Shown here: in pieces, positions 18,001 to 24,136 of the stretch | Numbering within the stretch: the stretch's first letter is position 1 | Layout of the letters: every line of letters begins with the position of its first letter | DNA from: Ideonella_A sakaiensis_A | GTDB lineage: Bacteria > Pseudomonadota > Gammaproteobacteria > Burkholderiales > Burkholderiaceae_C | Direction: 5' to 3' | DNA length: 64,000 nucleotides | NCBI RefSeq assembly: GCF_048320135.1 | Contig: NZ_CP182947.1 | Coordinates: forward strand, 186,001-250,000 | Position numbers and translations under genes: made by a program | Notes under the pieces: generated by a model | Seen by the model: only the letters and a program-made list of their open reading frames with translations | What the model was told of the DNA's origin: nothing | Database searches by the model: none

Positions 18001-18281
18001 TCAACCGCCCGTTCCGGCTGCGGCTGGCGCGCAGCGGCCGCACGCTCGAAGTGCCGGCGGACCAGAGCGCGACCGACGTGCTGGCGTCGGCCGGCATGCA
18101 CGTCGACACGAAGTGCAGCGACGGGCTGTGCGGCGTTTGCGCGACGCCTTACGACGCGGCGGCGTCCGGTGCCGTCGAGCACCGTGATTTCGTGCTCGGC
18201 AGCAGGGAGCGCGCAACGCGCGTGATCCTGTGCTGCTCGCGGACGGTCGACGAAGGGGCTGAACTGATCATCGACCTGTAG
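15057..18281 (+). CDS. self-sufficient cytoplasmic reductive dehalogenase fused to a flavin/NAD(P)H/[2Fe-2S] reductase (BhbA/NpRdhA type)
   Basis: A 1074-residue fusion. Residues 1 to about 750 are a corrinoid-dependent reductive dehalogenase: two [4Fe-4S] motifs are visible, CESCNKCARECPSG (Cys558, 561, 564, 568) and C594-x12-C607-x2-C610-x3-C614-P, with the typical TTDMPMAADRPIDFG and GEQIRRLGYSARVHS segments before them. Residues about 760-1074 are a phthalate-dioxygenase-reductase-like module: flavin site RQFSLAGDP, nucleotide site FAGGIGVTPM, and a plant-type [2Fe-2S] site (Cys1020, 1025, 1028 and 1059 or 1060). No Tat signal and no RdhB anchor gene: it is soluble and catabolic, not respiratory. 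Known relatives (Comamonas BhbA, Nitratireductor NpRdhA) dehalogenate ortho-halogenated phenols or hydroxybenzoates with NADPH. Substrate here unknown. It follows soeC by 47 bp. Confidence 0.9.
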   Translation: MQRLFSYRDRPVHLGPYPLERLTRSNALPDLTTLPTMQPLSFDDANPLSLNHAMARFIAMFDLVRDGAVNPQRGEVPDDAAERARHLKAAGYYFDASMMAVGKLPTAALLPEPIRNPGVAALGAELEQSQPKSFAAGMDMILADVLESARKRLDPIDRLQRPHSDAIVILVEYPRDPRPDEPGCEWIVGTQAQRAALLAAQTAVLLSTYLRMLGFEGRAHSATCSDVDLGKLALALGLTLPDGNNPYLGRRFGLAAVTTDCELEADRPLAALQQRFKSHGPAWWLGKGTLKSAFNREAYARRDFRLGAFPFETLKRRDEPTTFIDHERVPRFPKRADFFARALFGDLGRAVQDGAKNAHYVMKSPIGACARRALGALLLLQFGEARGPVSPTTADPQRNADNLKATAYFLGVDAVGLCAVPEWAYYSHDAGGNPLPAYHANGVNLLLDQGHETMEGASGDDWISVAQSMRAYLRFSMLGGVIGEQIRRLGYSARVHSVLDGDVLQPPLLLLSGLGEVSRIGEVILNPYLGPRLKSGTVTTDMPMAADRPIDFGLQRFCESCNKCARECPSGAITAGPKLMYNGYEIWKSDAEKCARYRITNAAGGMCGRCMKTCPWNLEGLFAESGFRWLAMNLPGSARALAALDDRLDRGSINPVKTWWWDIELDRASGRYVKAVQTNRRGLQKDLELKYKDQTLAVYPADRMPPPFPVTFPAVREEGIERYRSLLTPGQYRQRLAAGETEGLAPPFRMPDGEPPVFPVVLKRRDEMTADIARYEFVSVDGRELPPFDAGAHIDVVIAPEYQRQFSLAGDPADHSRYVLGVLREPAGRGGSALMHRAFREGRRVFITRPANHFPLHEDATSCLLFAGGIGVTPMIAMAHRLFALGKPFQLHYSAPSRTGAGFVDEIEQAPWSDKVELHFKDEGRRAELASLMPAFTPGKHLYCCGSPRYMDAVFAAARDKGWPEDALHREYFSVPDSEGWVNRPFRLRLARSGRTLEVPADQSATDVLASAGMHVDTKCSDGLCGVCATPYDAAASGAVEHRDFVLGSRERATRVILCCSRTVDEGAELIIDL

Positions 18282-18294
18282 TTGCGGTCGGCGC

Positions 18295-19110
18295 CTATTT
18301 CGGCCCGAGGATCTCGACCAGGGCCGGGTCGGGCACGCCGGTGCGCTTCTGGATCGCCCCCTTGGCGTCGCGCCAGACGACACCCGGCGTCGCCTCGATG
18401 CCGAGCGCGCCCATCAGCCGCTCGTTCGCATCGAGCTGCGTCGCGATCGCCGGCGGAACCGTCTTCAGCGGCGTCAGGCCGCCGTCGCCGACCGGCTGCG
18501 GCCGGCCACCGGCGGCCAGCGTCTTCGCGATCGCCGGCGCATGCCTGCCTTCGTAGGCGGCAAGTGCCTGGGCTGGATCGCTGTCGGCCAGCAGTGCCGC
18601 GGCCTTCGCGCGGCTGGTCGGCGTCAGCACGCCGACGATGACGTGGCGCAACTGGACCTTGCCGCTGTCGACCCACGGCCGCGCATCGGCCCAGAATTTG
18701 GCGCAGAACGGACAGTTCGGATCGGTGAAGACATAGACGATGCGCGGCGCATTCGGCTTGCCGTCGGCGATCCAGCGGCTGGCCTCGAGCTGTTTCCAGG
18801 CCTGCTCGGGCAGCGGCTTGCGCAGCGCAGCCTCGAGCGCGGCGGAATCGACCTCATCGCCATCGGCGCCCAGCGCGGTGCCGGCAATGACATGGCCGTT
18901 CGGCGTCACATACAGCGTAATCGGACGTCCGCCGGCGGACGCCGCATAGGCCTTCAGCCCGGTTTTCGACTGGAAGCTGCCGGCGATGCCGATGCCCTGC
19001 TTCTGCAGCGACTGCAATGCGGGCGGCAACTCGTCGGCTGCGCAGGCGCCGAACGACGCAGTGAACATCGTCGCCGTCAGCAGACGGCGGGAGGTGGTGG
19101 AGATCTTCAT
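18295..19110 (-). CDS. dsbG: thiol:disulfide interchange protein, DsbG/DsbC type
   Basis: A 271-residue exported protein with a signal peptide (RRLLTATMFTASFGACA). Residues 25-100 are the dimerisation region and the C-terminal thioredoxin domain carries CPFC in VFTDPNCPFCAKFW, as in DsbG/DsbC, with the cis-Pro loop EATPGVVWRD. DsbG keeps lone cysteines of periplasmic proteins reduced; DsbC isomerises disulfides. Its start overlaps the stop of the membrane-bound TlpA-like gene upstream (ATGA), which could be its electron donor in place of DsbD. It is convergent with the dehalogenase gene, only 13 bp away. Confidence 0.85.
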   Translation of the reverse strand: MKISTTSRRLLTATMFTASFGACAADELPPALQSLQKQGIGIAGSFQSKTGLKAYAASAGGRPITLYVTPNGHVIAGTALGADGDEVDSAALEAALRKPLPEQAWKQLEASRWIADGKPNAPRIVYVFTDPNCPFCAKFWADARPWVDSGKVQLRHVIVGVLTPTSRAKAAALLADSDPAQALAAYEGRHAPAIAKTLAAGGRPQPVGDGGLTPLKTVPPAIATQLDANERLMGALGIEATPGVVWRDAKGAIQKRTGVPDPALVEILGPK

Positions 19111-19919
19111 CGTTGCAGCAATTTCAGGTTGTCGAGCAAGGTGGCGGAGGAAAGTTCACCGACGCGGCTGGCGACCAGTTGGCCATCGGCGTCGAAGAAC
19201 AGCGTCGTTGGATAACCCTTGTGGCCCAGCGCCGCCGCTGCGCTCGCCTGCTGGTCGATCAGGACATTGCGCAATGGCAGTTGCTGCTTCGCGAGCCAGG
19301 CTTCGACCTGTGTGGCCGATTCACCCTGGTTCAGGAAGACGAAATGCACTGCCGGATTTTTCTGCTGCGCCTGCTGCAGCATCGGCATCTCGCGCACACA
19401 GGGCGGGCACCAGGTGGCCCACAAATTGACCACCGTCGGCTGGCCGCGAAAGCTGTCGAGCCGGACCGGCGAGCCATCGAGCGCCGACAGGTCGAGCGCA
19501 GGCAGGCGCAGCGCGGCTTGCGGCAGCATCACGAGCGCGAGCGTGCCGGCCAGCCACAACGCGGTGCCGGCAAGCGCCGCACGGCGCAACGGTTTTTGAT
19601 GCGCCGGCCGGGTTCTGCCGCGCCACAGGATGAACAGCCAGCCGCCGACGATGCCGGCCAGCGCGTTCCAGCCGCCATCGCGGATATCGATGATGCCCAG
19701 CGGCGCTTCGAGGTAGGCCTCGTGATACTGCAAGACGAAGGCCAGCCGCGCGACCACCAGCGCTGCCAGCAGCGCGCCCCACAGCGACGGCTCGACATCG
19801 AGCCCGAGCTTGCCGCCGATTCGCTTGCCGACCTGCAGCGACACCACGACCGCTGCGAACAGCAGCAGCAGCGCATGCGGCAGGACCAGCGGCCCCAGAG
19901 CAAATGCGCCGTCGATCAT
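19107..19919 (-). CDS. membrane protein with C-terminal TlpA/thioredoxin domain
   Basis: A 270-residue protein. Residues 1-115 hold four hydrophobic segments (for example LVLPHALLLLFAAVVVSLQVG and AALAGTALWLAGTLALVML) resembling the beginning of prolipoprotein diacylglyceryl transferase, and residues 125-270 are a TlpA-like thioredoxin domain with WCPPC in NLWATWCPPCVREMP and the cis-Pro GYPTTLFFD. It would face the periplasm. Coupled by a 4-base overlap to dsbG, so the two probably form a periplasmic thiol-redox pair. Start chosen at Met 19919, before the first membrane segment. Confidence 0.8.
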   Translation of the reverse strand: MIDGAFALGPLVLPHALLLLFAAVVVSLQVGKRIGGKLGLDVEPSLWGALLAALVVARLAFVLQYHEAYLEAPLGIIDIRDGGWNALAGIVGGWLFILWRGRTRPAHQKPLRRAALAGTALWLAGTLALVMLPQAALRLPALDLSALDGSPVRLDSFRGQPTVVNLWATWCPPCVREMPMLQQAQQKNPAVHFVFLNQGESATQVEAWLAKQQLPLRNVLIDQQASAAAALGHKGYPTTLFFDADGQLVASRVGELSSATLLDNLKLLQR

Positions 19920-20019
19920 GCGGCCGCAACGGCGGCGCGCCGCGATCCGGCTTCGACGCGACAAATGAGCTGGCCGCGCGTCACACCCACAGGTACAGAT
20001 CTGTCCACGGTGGCAATCA

Positions 20020-20037
20020 ATCAGTTGATGAACTGAT
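20020..20037. promoter_or_regulatory. palindrome ATCAGTT-GATG-AACTGAT in an AT-rich gap
   Basis: A perfect 7-bp inverted repeat with a 4-bp centre lies in the only strongly AT-rich stretch around (about 20015-20075, including TATATATTG). It is 101 bp upstream of the TlpA-like gene. MarR-type regulators bind sites of this size and feruloyl-CoA operons are often MarR-controlled, but the site is nearest the tlpA-dsbG promoter. Assignment is open. Confidence 0.35.
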
Positions 20038-20098
20038 ATTCTATTGTCGTATATATTGTTACGGGTGTATCTGCCTCGGCCCTGCCGTGTTCAGGGAT

Positions 20099-20518
20099 TC
20101 AGCTGCACAGCGCCTTGATGTCCGGCGGGACCGGGATCGCGCGGATCCGCTCCGGATCGGCCGGATCGCGGACAACAAAGGCGCGCACTTCGGTGCCTTC
20201 GCACAACACAACGTCGCCGCGCCGCACGACATGTCGGTGCCGAAATGTCTTGGCCGCCCAGTCGTCGATCGTCGTGTGCACCTCGATCGTCTCGCCGTAG
20301 GTCGCCGGCTTCATGAAGCGGGTATGGATCTCGAGCAGCGGCGTGCCGATGATGCCGCGCGTCTTCACCAGCTCACGCCACGGCGGCACGCCGCAGGCGA
20401 CAAAAAAGGCCAGCGACGCCTCGTCCATCCAGCGCGAGAAGTTCGGGAAGAAGACGATGCCGGCCGGATCGCAGTCGCCGAAGTGCACGTCGACGCGGTG
20501 GATGTGAATCCTGCTCAT
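20099..20518 (-). CDS. 4-hydroxybenzoyl-CoA thioesterase family protein
   Basis: A 139-residue hotdog-fold thioesterase. The N-terminal FGDCDPAGIVFFPNFSRWMDEAS contains the catalytic Asp of the Pseudomonas CBS3-type 4-hydroxybenzoyl-CoA thioesterase, and PPWRELV, RGIIGTPLLE and the C-terminal IPVPPDIKALCS also match that family as I recall it. It hydrolyses an aromatic acyl-CoA to the free acid. Its ATG overlaps the stop of the feruloyl-CoA synthase gene, so both are co-translated and probably act on the same aryl-CoA or its shortened product. In the CBS3 pathway this enzyme follows 4-chlorobenzoyl-CoA dehalogenation; no such dehalogenase is present here. Confidence 0.87.
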   Translation of the reverse strand: MSRIHIHRVDVHFGDCDPAGIVFFPNFSRWMDEASLAFFVACGVPPWRELVKTRGIIGTPLLEIHTRFMKPATYGETIEVHTTIDDWAAKTFRHRHVVRRGDVVLCEGTEVRAFVVRDPADPERIRAIPVPPDIKALCS

Positions 20519-22323
20519 CGGCCGGGCCCGCCGGCGCGGACCACGTCGGGCGCGTCGCTGTAGAGGTGCTGAACCTGCGCCGCGCGATGCCGCAATACCG
20601 CCGCCTGGTTCACGTAGCCCTTGTCGGTGATTTCGCCGCGCTCGGCGCTCGGTGGTTCGCTCAGGATCAGCGCACGTTGCGGAGTTTGTGACGAGCCGGC
20701 CCCTTCGGCCTGCATTTCCTGCAGGCAGGCGCCGATCCGGCTGGCCAGTTCGTCGGCCGGCAGCGCCGCCGCTGGCGCGCTCGGAAACACCAGCACGCCG
20801 ACCTCGTCGCGGTCGTGGCCGGTGATCACGACGTCCTGCGCCAGCGGTGCAAGTGCGGCCACGACCTTCACACGCAGCGTGCCGACCGACACCCAGGTGC
20901 CGCTGCTCAGCTTGAAATCCTCTGCAACGCGGCCGTTGAAGACGACGCCACGTTCGGGCTCCGCGTCGTCGAGCAGATGTCCTGCATCGCCGATCCTGTA
21001 ATAGCCGTCGGCGTCGAAGGCCTGCGCGGTCAGCTCCGGTGCATTGCGATAGCCGGGGAAGATGCTGACGCCCTTCACCCGCATCTCGAGCTTTTCGCCA
21101 TTCGGCACCAGCTTCAGTTCGAGCCCGGGCAGCGGCAGGCCGATCACGCCGGCCTTGTCGAGCCGCCAATGCGCACTGGTGATTGCCGGCGAGGTCTCGG
21201 TCGAACCCCACGAGGTCGTCAGCCAGATCGGCTCGCCACGCACCCGTACCGCAAGCTGTTGCAGCCTTTCCCAGGTCGTTTGCGGCAATGCAGCGCCAGC
21301 ATAAAAAACCGCACGCAGTCGCGCAAAAAATCCTTGCGCCAGTTGTTCGTCGGCCTCTAGCACCGGCAGCAGCAGGTCGATGCCGCGCGGCACGTTGAAG
21401 TGGATGGTCGGCTGGATCTCGGCGAGATTGCGCGCGGTCTTCTCGATCAACCCCGGCGCCGGACGGCCTTCATCGATCACCAGCGTGCCGCCGTTGCGCA
21501 GCACAAGGTTCAGGTTGTGGTTGCCGCCGAAGGTATGGCTCCACGGCAGCCAGTCGACGATCACCGGTTTTTCGTGCTCGAGAAAGCGCCACACCTGCGC
21601 AATCATCTGCTGGTTGGCGCACAGCATCCGGTGCGTATTGATGACGACCTTCGGTGCACCGGTGGAGCCCGAGGTCAGCAGGTATTTGGCATGGTCGTCG
21701 GGTGCGATCGCGTCGAAGGCACGGCGCACCTCCGGCCCCTCGGTCGTGCCGGCGAGCTGCGCGAAACCGATCGCGCCTTCCACCGTCTCGGCGCCGCGGC
21801 TGAACACGGATACCGCCCGCAAGCCAGTGCCCGCCACCGGCGGCCCATAAATCTCCGCATCGTCGCCATACACCAGCGCGGGGTCGAGCGCATCGAGGAT
21901 GCCGCGGACCTTGCCAAAATCCTTCGCGAGACGGCTGTAGGCGCTCGAGACGGTGCAGACGGCACGCCCGATGTGCATGCCCGCCAGCATCAGCAGCAGG
22001 TGATCGATCGAGTTGTCCGATAACGCGACGATCGGCGCGCGCGGTGCGAGCTGCAGATCGAGCAGACCCTGCGCGACGCGCCCGACCTGCTCGCGCGTTT
22101 CGCGCCAGTTCAGCCGCCGCCAGCTGCCATCCTTGCCGCGCTCGGCAAATGCCGGCGCATCGGGCGTCGCTGCCGCCCAGTGCTCGAGCCATTCGCCGAT
22201 GCAGCGGGCATAGGGCTGCAGCGGATCGGGCGAGCGCAACACGAAGCCGCCACCAGCGAGCAGTTCGCGCTCGGTGCGCGGCGGCGCAAGCATCGAAACG
22301 TCGTCAAAGGGCTGCTGGTCCAT
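20515..22323 (-). CDS. fcs: feruloyl-CoA synthase-type AMP-forming acyl-CoA ligase
   Basis: A 602-residue ANL-superfamily ligase activating an aromatic acid with ATP and CoA. The AMP motif YLLTSGSTGAPKVVINTH (residues about 215-232), TSWGSTETSPA and GYYRIGDAGHLLDD are present, and the C-terminal KGYVNQAAVL carries the adenylation Lys region typical of the feruloyl-CoA synthase branch. Length and the late EITDKGYVNQ motif fit Fcs better than benzoate- or 4-hydroxybenzoate-CoA ligase. Feruloyl-CoA hydratase/lyase (Ech) and vanillin dehydrogenase are not nearby, which leaves the preferred acid uncertain (ferulate, coumarate or another aryl acid). Confidence 0.83.
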   Translation of the reverse strand: MDQQPFDDVSMLAPPRTERELLAGGGFVLRSPDPLQPYARCIGEWLEHWAAATPDAPAFAERGKDGSWRRLNWRETREQVGRVAQGLLDLQLAPRAPIVALSDNSIDHLLLMLAGMHIGRAVCTVSSAYSRLAKDFGKVRGILDALDPALVYGDDAEIYGPPVAGTGLRAVSVFSRGAETVEGAIGFAQLAGTTEGPEVRRAFDAIAPDDHAKYLLTSGSTGAPKVVINTHRMLCANQQMIAQVWRFLEHEKPVIVDWLPWSHTFGGNHNLNLVLRNGGTLVIDEGRPAPGLIEKTARNLAEIQPTIHFNVPRGIDLLLPVLEADEQLAQGFFARLRAVFYAGAALPQTTWERLQQLAVRVRGEPIWLTTSWGSTETSPAITSAHWRLDKAGVIGLPLPGLELKLVPNGEKLEMRVKGVSIFPGYRNAPELTAQAFDADGYYRIGDAGHLLDDAEPERGVVFNGRVAEDFKLSSGTWVSVGTLRVKVVAALAPLAQDVVITGHDRDEVGVLVFPSAPAAALPADELASRIGACLQEMQAEGAGSSQTPQRALILSEPPSAERGEITDKGYVNQAAVLRHRAAQVQHLYSDAPDVVRAGGPGR

Positions 22324-22428
22324 CTCGTCTCCGCAGTCGTCTGATCGTCAGGTGAAGAGTGGATGGTAGTGGCGAAGCGACGCTCTGCTGCCATTCCAGC
22401 CGGCGCCGCAGCCGAGGCGCCTGCCCGC

Positions 22429-22935
22429 TCATTCGGCCTTCAGATAGGCGAATCCCTTCGACTGCAGTTCGGCGATGCGGACGACGCCGGAGCGCACGCC
22501 GGCGATGCCGGCAACGATGCGCGGCTTCGGCAAGTTGATCAGCTCGGCGGTCAGCTCGCAATATTCGAGCTTGACCTTGTGCAGGTCGCGCAGCTGCAGC
22601 AGGCGCTGGATCAGATCGCCGCGCACGCTGCGAAAGGCCACATCCTCGGCGAACGGCGTCCCGGCCAGCGCATCCTCGGTGATGAAGCGGATGCCGGCAG
22701 CCAGAAAGACGATCCGCACGTCGTAGTCGACCAGATCGTTCTGGTAGGTCGTCACCATGTTGTTGACGTTCTGGATCATTGCGCTGAGGCGCCGCGGCTC
22801 GCCGAAATCGACGTGCCAGACGGCTTTCGGCATCGCATTGGCTGCCTGTGCGGAGGCGTTGCGCGAGCCGAGCGCAAGCCCGGACAACACGGCAGCTGGC
22901 GCGGCCGCCAGCCAGAAACGGCGGAATGGTTTCAT
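22429..22935 (-). CDS. exported DsrE/DsrF-like protein
   Basis: A 168-residue protein with a signal peptide (RRFWLAAAPAAVLSGLALGSRNASA). The rest is a DsrE/YchN-like alpha/beta fold (AVWHVDFGEPRRLSAMIQNVNN, then DVRIVFLAAGIRFI and LINLPKPRIVAGIAGVRSGV). DsrE proteins carry sulfur, but the usual active-site Cys of the sulfur-trafficking members is not obvious; one Cys is at LEYCELTAEL. It is alone, divergent from the glutaredoxin-MauE gene. Role unknown; periplasmic sulfur handling is possible. Confidence 0.72.
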   Translation of the reverse strand: MKPFRRFWLAAAPAAVLSGLALGSRNASAQAANAMPKAVWHVDFGEPRRLSAMIQNVNNMVTTYQNDLVDYDVRIVFLAAGIRFITEDALAGTPFAEDVAFRSVRGDLIQRLLQLRDLHKVKLEYCELTAELINLPKPRIVAGIAGVRSGVVRIAELQSKGFAYLKAE

Positions 22936-23211
22936 CGGTTTCTCCCTCTGTGCAGCAACGAGTGTCGCCTCGTGCGTCGGACCGGCACCATCTTCGCACC
23001 GTCGCGAATCGACGTTGCCGGAGCGGGTATTGAGGATGCACGCCGATCGGCTCAGCGACGATGCCGCCGCGGGCGCGTTCGACTTCCGAACGCGCCACGC
23101 CGGTGCGCGCTTCGCCGATTCGCCGTTGCGGCATTGTCCGACGCCACGCGGTCGATGTCGTGGTTCAAATCATTCGGGTGCAACTGCATGCTGGCACCCG
23201 CAATGACCGAG

Positions 23212-23946
23212 ATGAGCGACACAAGGACCGCCTCCCTCTACCGCATGGTCATGCCCGGCCATGTATGTCCGTATGGGCTCAAATCGAAGGACCTGCTCGA
23301 GCGCAAGGGCTATGCGGTCGATGATCACCACCTGAAGACGCGCCACGAGACCGACGCCTTCCGCAAGCGACACGGCGTGAAGACGACGCCACAAACCTTC
23401 ATCGGCGAGCGGCGCATCGGCGGATACGACGAACTGCGCCGCTTTTTCGGCAAGCCGGTCGCCGATCCGCAGGCGACGTCGTACAAGCCGGTGATCGCGA
23501 TTTTCGCGACATGCGCATTGATGGCGCTGATGGCTGCATTTGTCGCCACCGGTCAGTTCAGCGTTCGCACCGCCGAGTGGTTCATCGCATTCTCGATGTG
23601 CGCATTGGCAATGCAGAAGCTGCAGGATATAGAGAGCTTCTCGACGATGTTCCTGAACTACGACCTGCTGGCGCGGCGATGGGTTCGCTACGGCTACCTC
23701 TATCCGTTTGCCGAGGGTATCGCCGGTGTGCTGATGATCGGTGGGGTGCTGAATGTGCTGTCGATTCCGCTGGCCCTGTTCATCGGCACGATTGGCGCGC
23801 TATCGGTCTTCAAGGCGGTCTATATCGAGCGGCGCGAACTGAAATGCGCCTGCGTCGGCGGCAACAGCAAGGTGCCGCTCGGTTTTGTCTCGCTGACCGA
23901 AAACCTGATGATGGTCGCGATGGGCCTGTGGATGCTGGCCAGATAG
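23212..23946 (+). CDS. glutaredoxin-MauE fusion membrane protein
   Basis: A 244-residue fusion. Residues 1-80 form a glutaredoxin domain with CPYG in MPGHVCPYGLKSKDLLERKG (only one active-site Cys, monothiol type) and the GVKTTPQTFIGERRIGG cis-Pro segment. Residues 90-244 hold four membrane helices of the MauE/DoxX type (AIFATCALMALMAAFVATG, LYPFAEGIAGVLMIGGVLNV), with a Cys pair LKCACVGG before the last helix. It probably passes reducing equivalents across the membrane. Start chosen at ATG 23212; an upstream ATG at 23203 is also in frame. Confidence 0.78.
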   Translation: MSDTRTASLYRMVMPGHVCPYGLKSKDLLERKGYAVDDHHLKTRHETDAFRKRHGVKTTPQTFIGERRIGGYDELRRFFGKPVADPQATSYKPVIAIFATCALMALMAAFVATGQFSVRTAEWFIAFSMCALAMQKLQDIESFSTMFLNYDLLARRWVRYGYLYPFAEGIAGVLMIGGVLNVLSIPLALFIGTIGALSVFKAVYIERRELKCACVGGNSKVPLGFVSLTENLMMVAMGLWMLAR

Positions 23947-23967
23947 GCCGCAGTCGACGGCACAACG

Positions 23968-24000
23968 AAAAAGGGCTTGATTCCAGATGGAATCAAGCCC
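23968..24000 (-). terminator. rho-independent terminator of tRNA-Arg
   Basis: GGGCTTGATTCC (23973-23984) pairs perfectly over 12 bp with GGAATCAAGCCC (23989-24000) around AGAT. On the minus strand it is followed by TTTTT (complement of 23968-23972), directly after the tRNA 3' end. Confidence 0.88.
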
Positions 24001-24011
24001 TTATCGACAAC

Positions 24012-24088
24012 TGGCGCGGCTGGCAGGATTCGAACCCACGACCCCTTGGTTCGTAGCCAAGTACTCTATCCAACTGAGCTACAGCCGC
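24012..24088 (-). tRNA. tRNA-Arg (anticodon ACG)
   Basis: A 77-base cloverleaf on the minus strand: acceptor GCGGCTG pairs with CAGCCGC, discriminator G and CCA are encoded. The D arm GTAGCTCAGTTGGATAGAGTAC, anticodon stem CTTGG/CCAAG with loop CTACGAA (anticodon ACG), and T arm GTGGGTTCGAATCC are all regular. A34 is expected to be modified to inosine, reading CGU, CGC and CGA. Confidence 0.97.
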
Positions 24089-24136
24089 GAAGCCTCGCAG
24101 TATAGCAGAGGTTTTTTGCCTCTCCTGAAGAAGTGA

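Noticed and set aside
15057..18281. Epoxyqueuosine reductase (QueG) for the corrinoid protein
   Set aside because: QueG is about 350-380 residues and lacks a flavin/[2Fe-2S] reductase tail; length, the C594-x12 spacing and the fusion fit BhbA/NpRdhA-type dehalogenases.
20020..20037. Rho-independent terminator for the thioesterase gene
   Set aside because: The stem is AT-rich and not followed by a U-run on the minus strand; an operator is more likely.
23155..23211. Earlier start for the glutaredoxin-MauE gene at an upstream ATG (MSWFKSFGC...)
   Set aside because: No ribosome-binding site precedes it and the added residues do not look like the family N-terminus; the start MSDTRTASLYR is typical.
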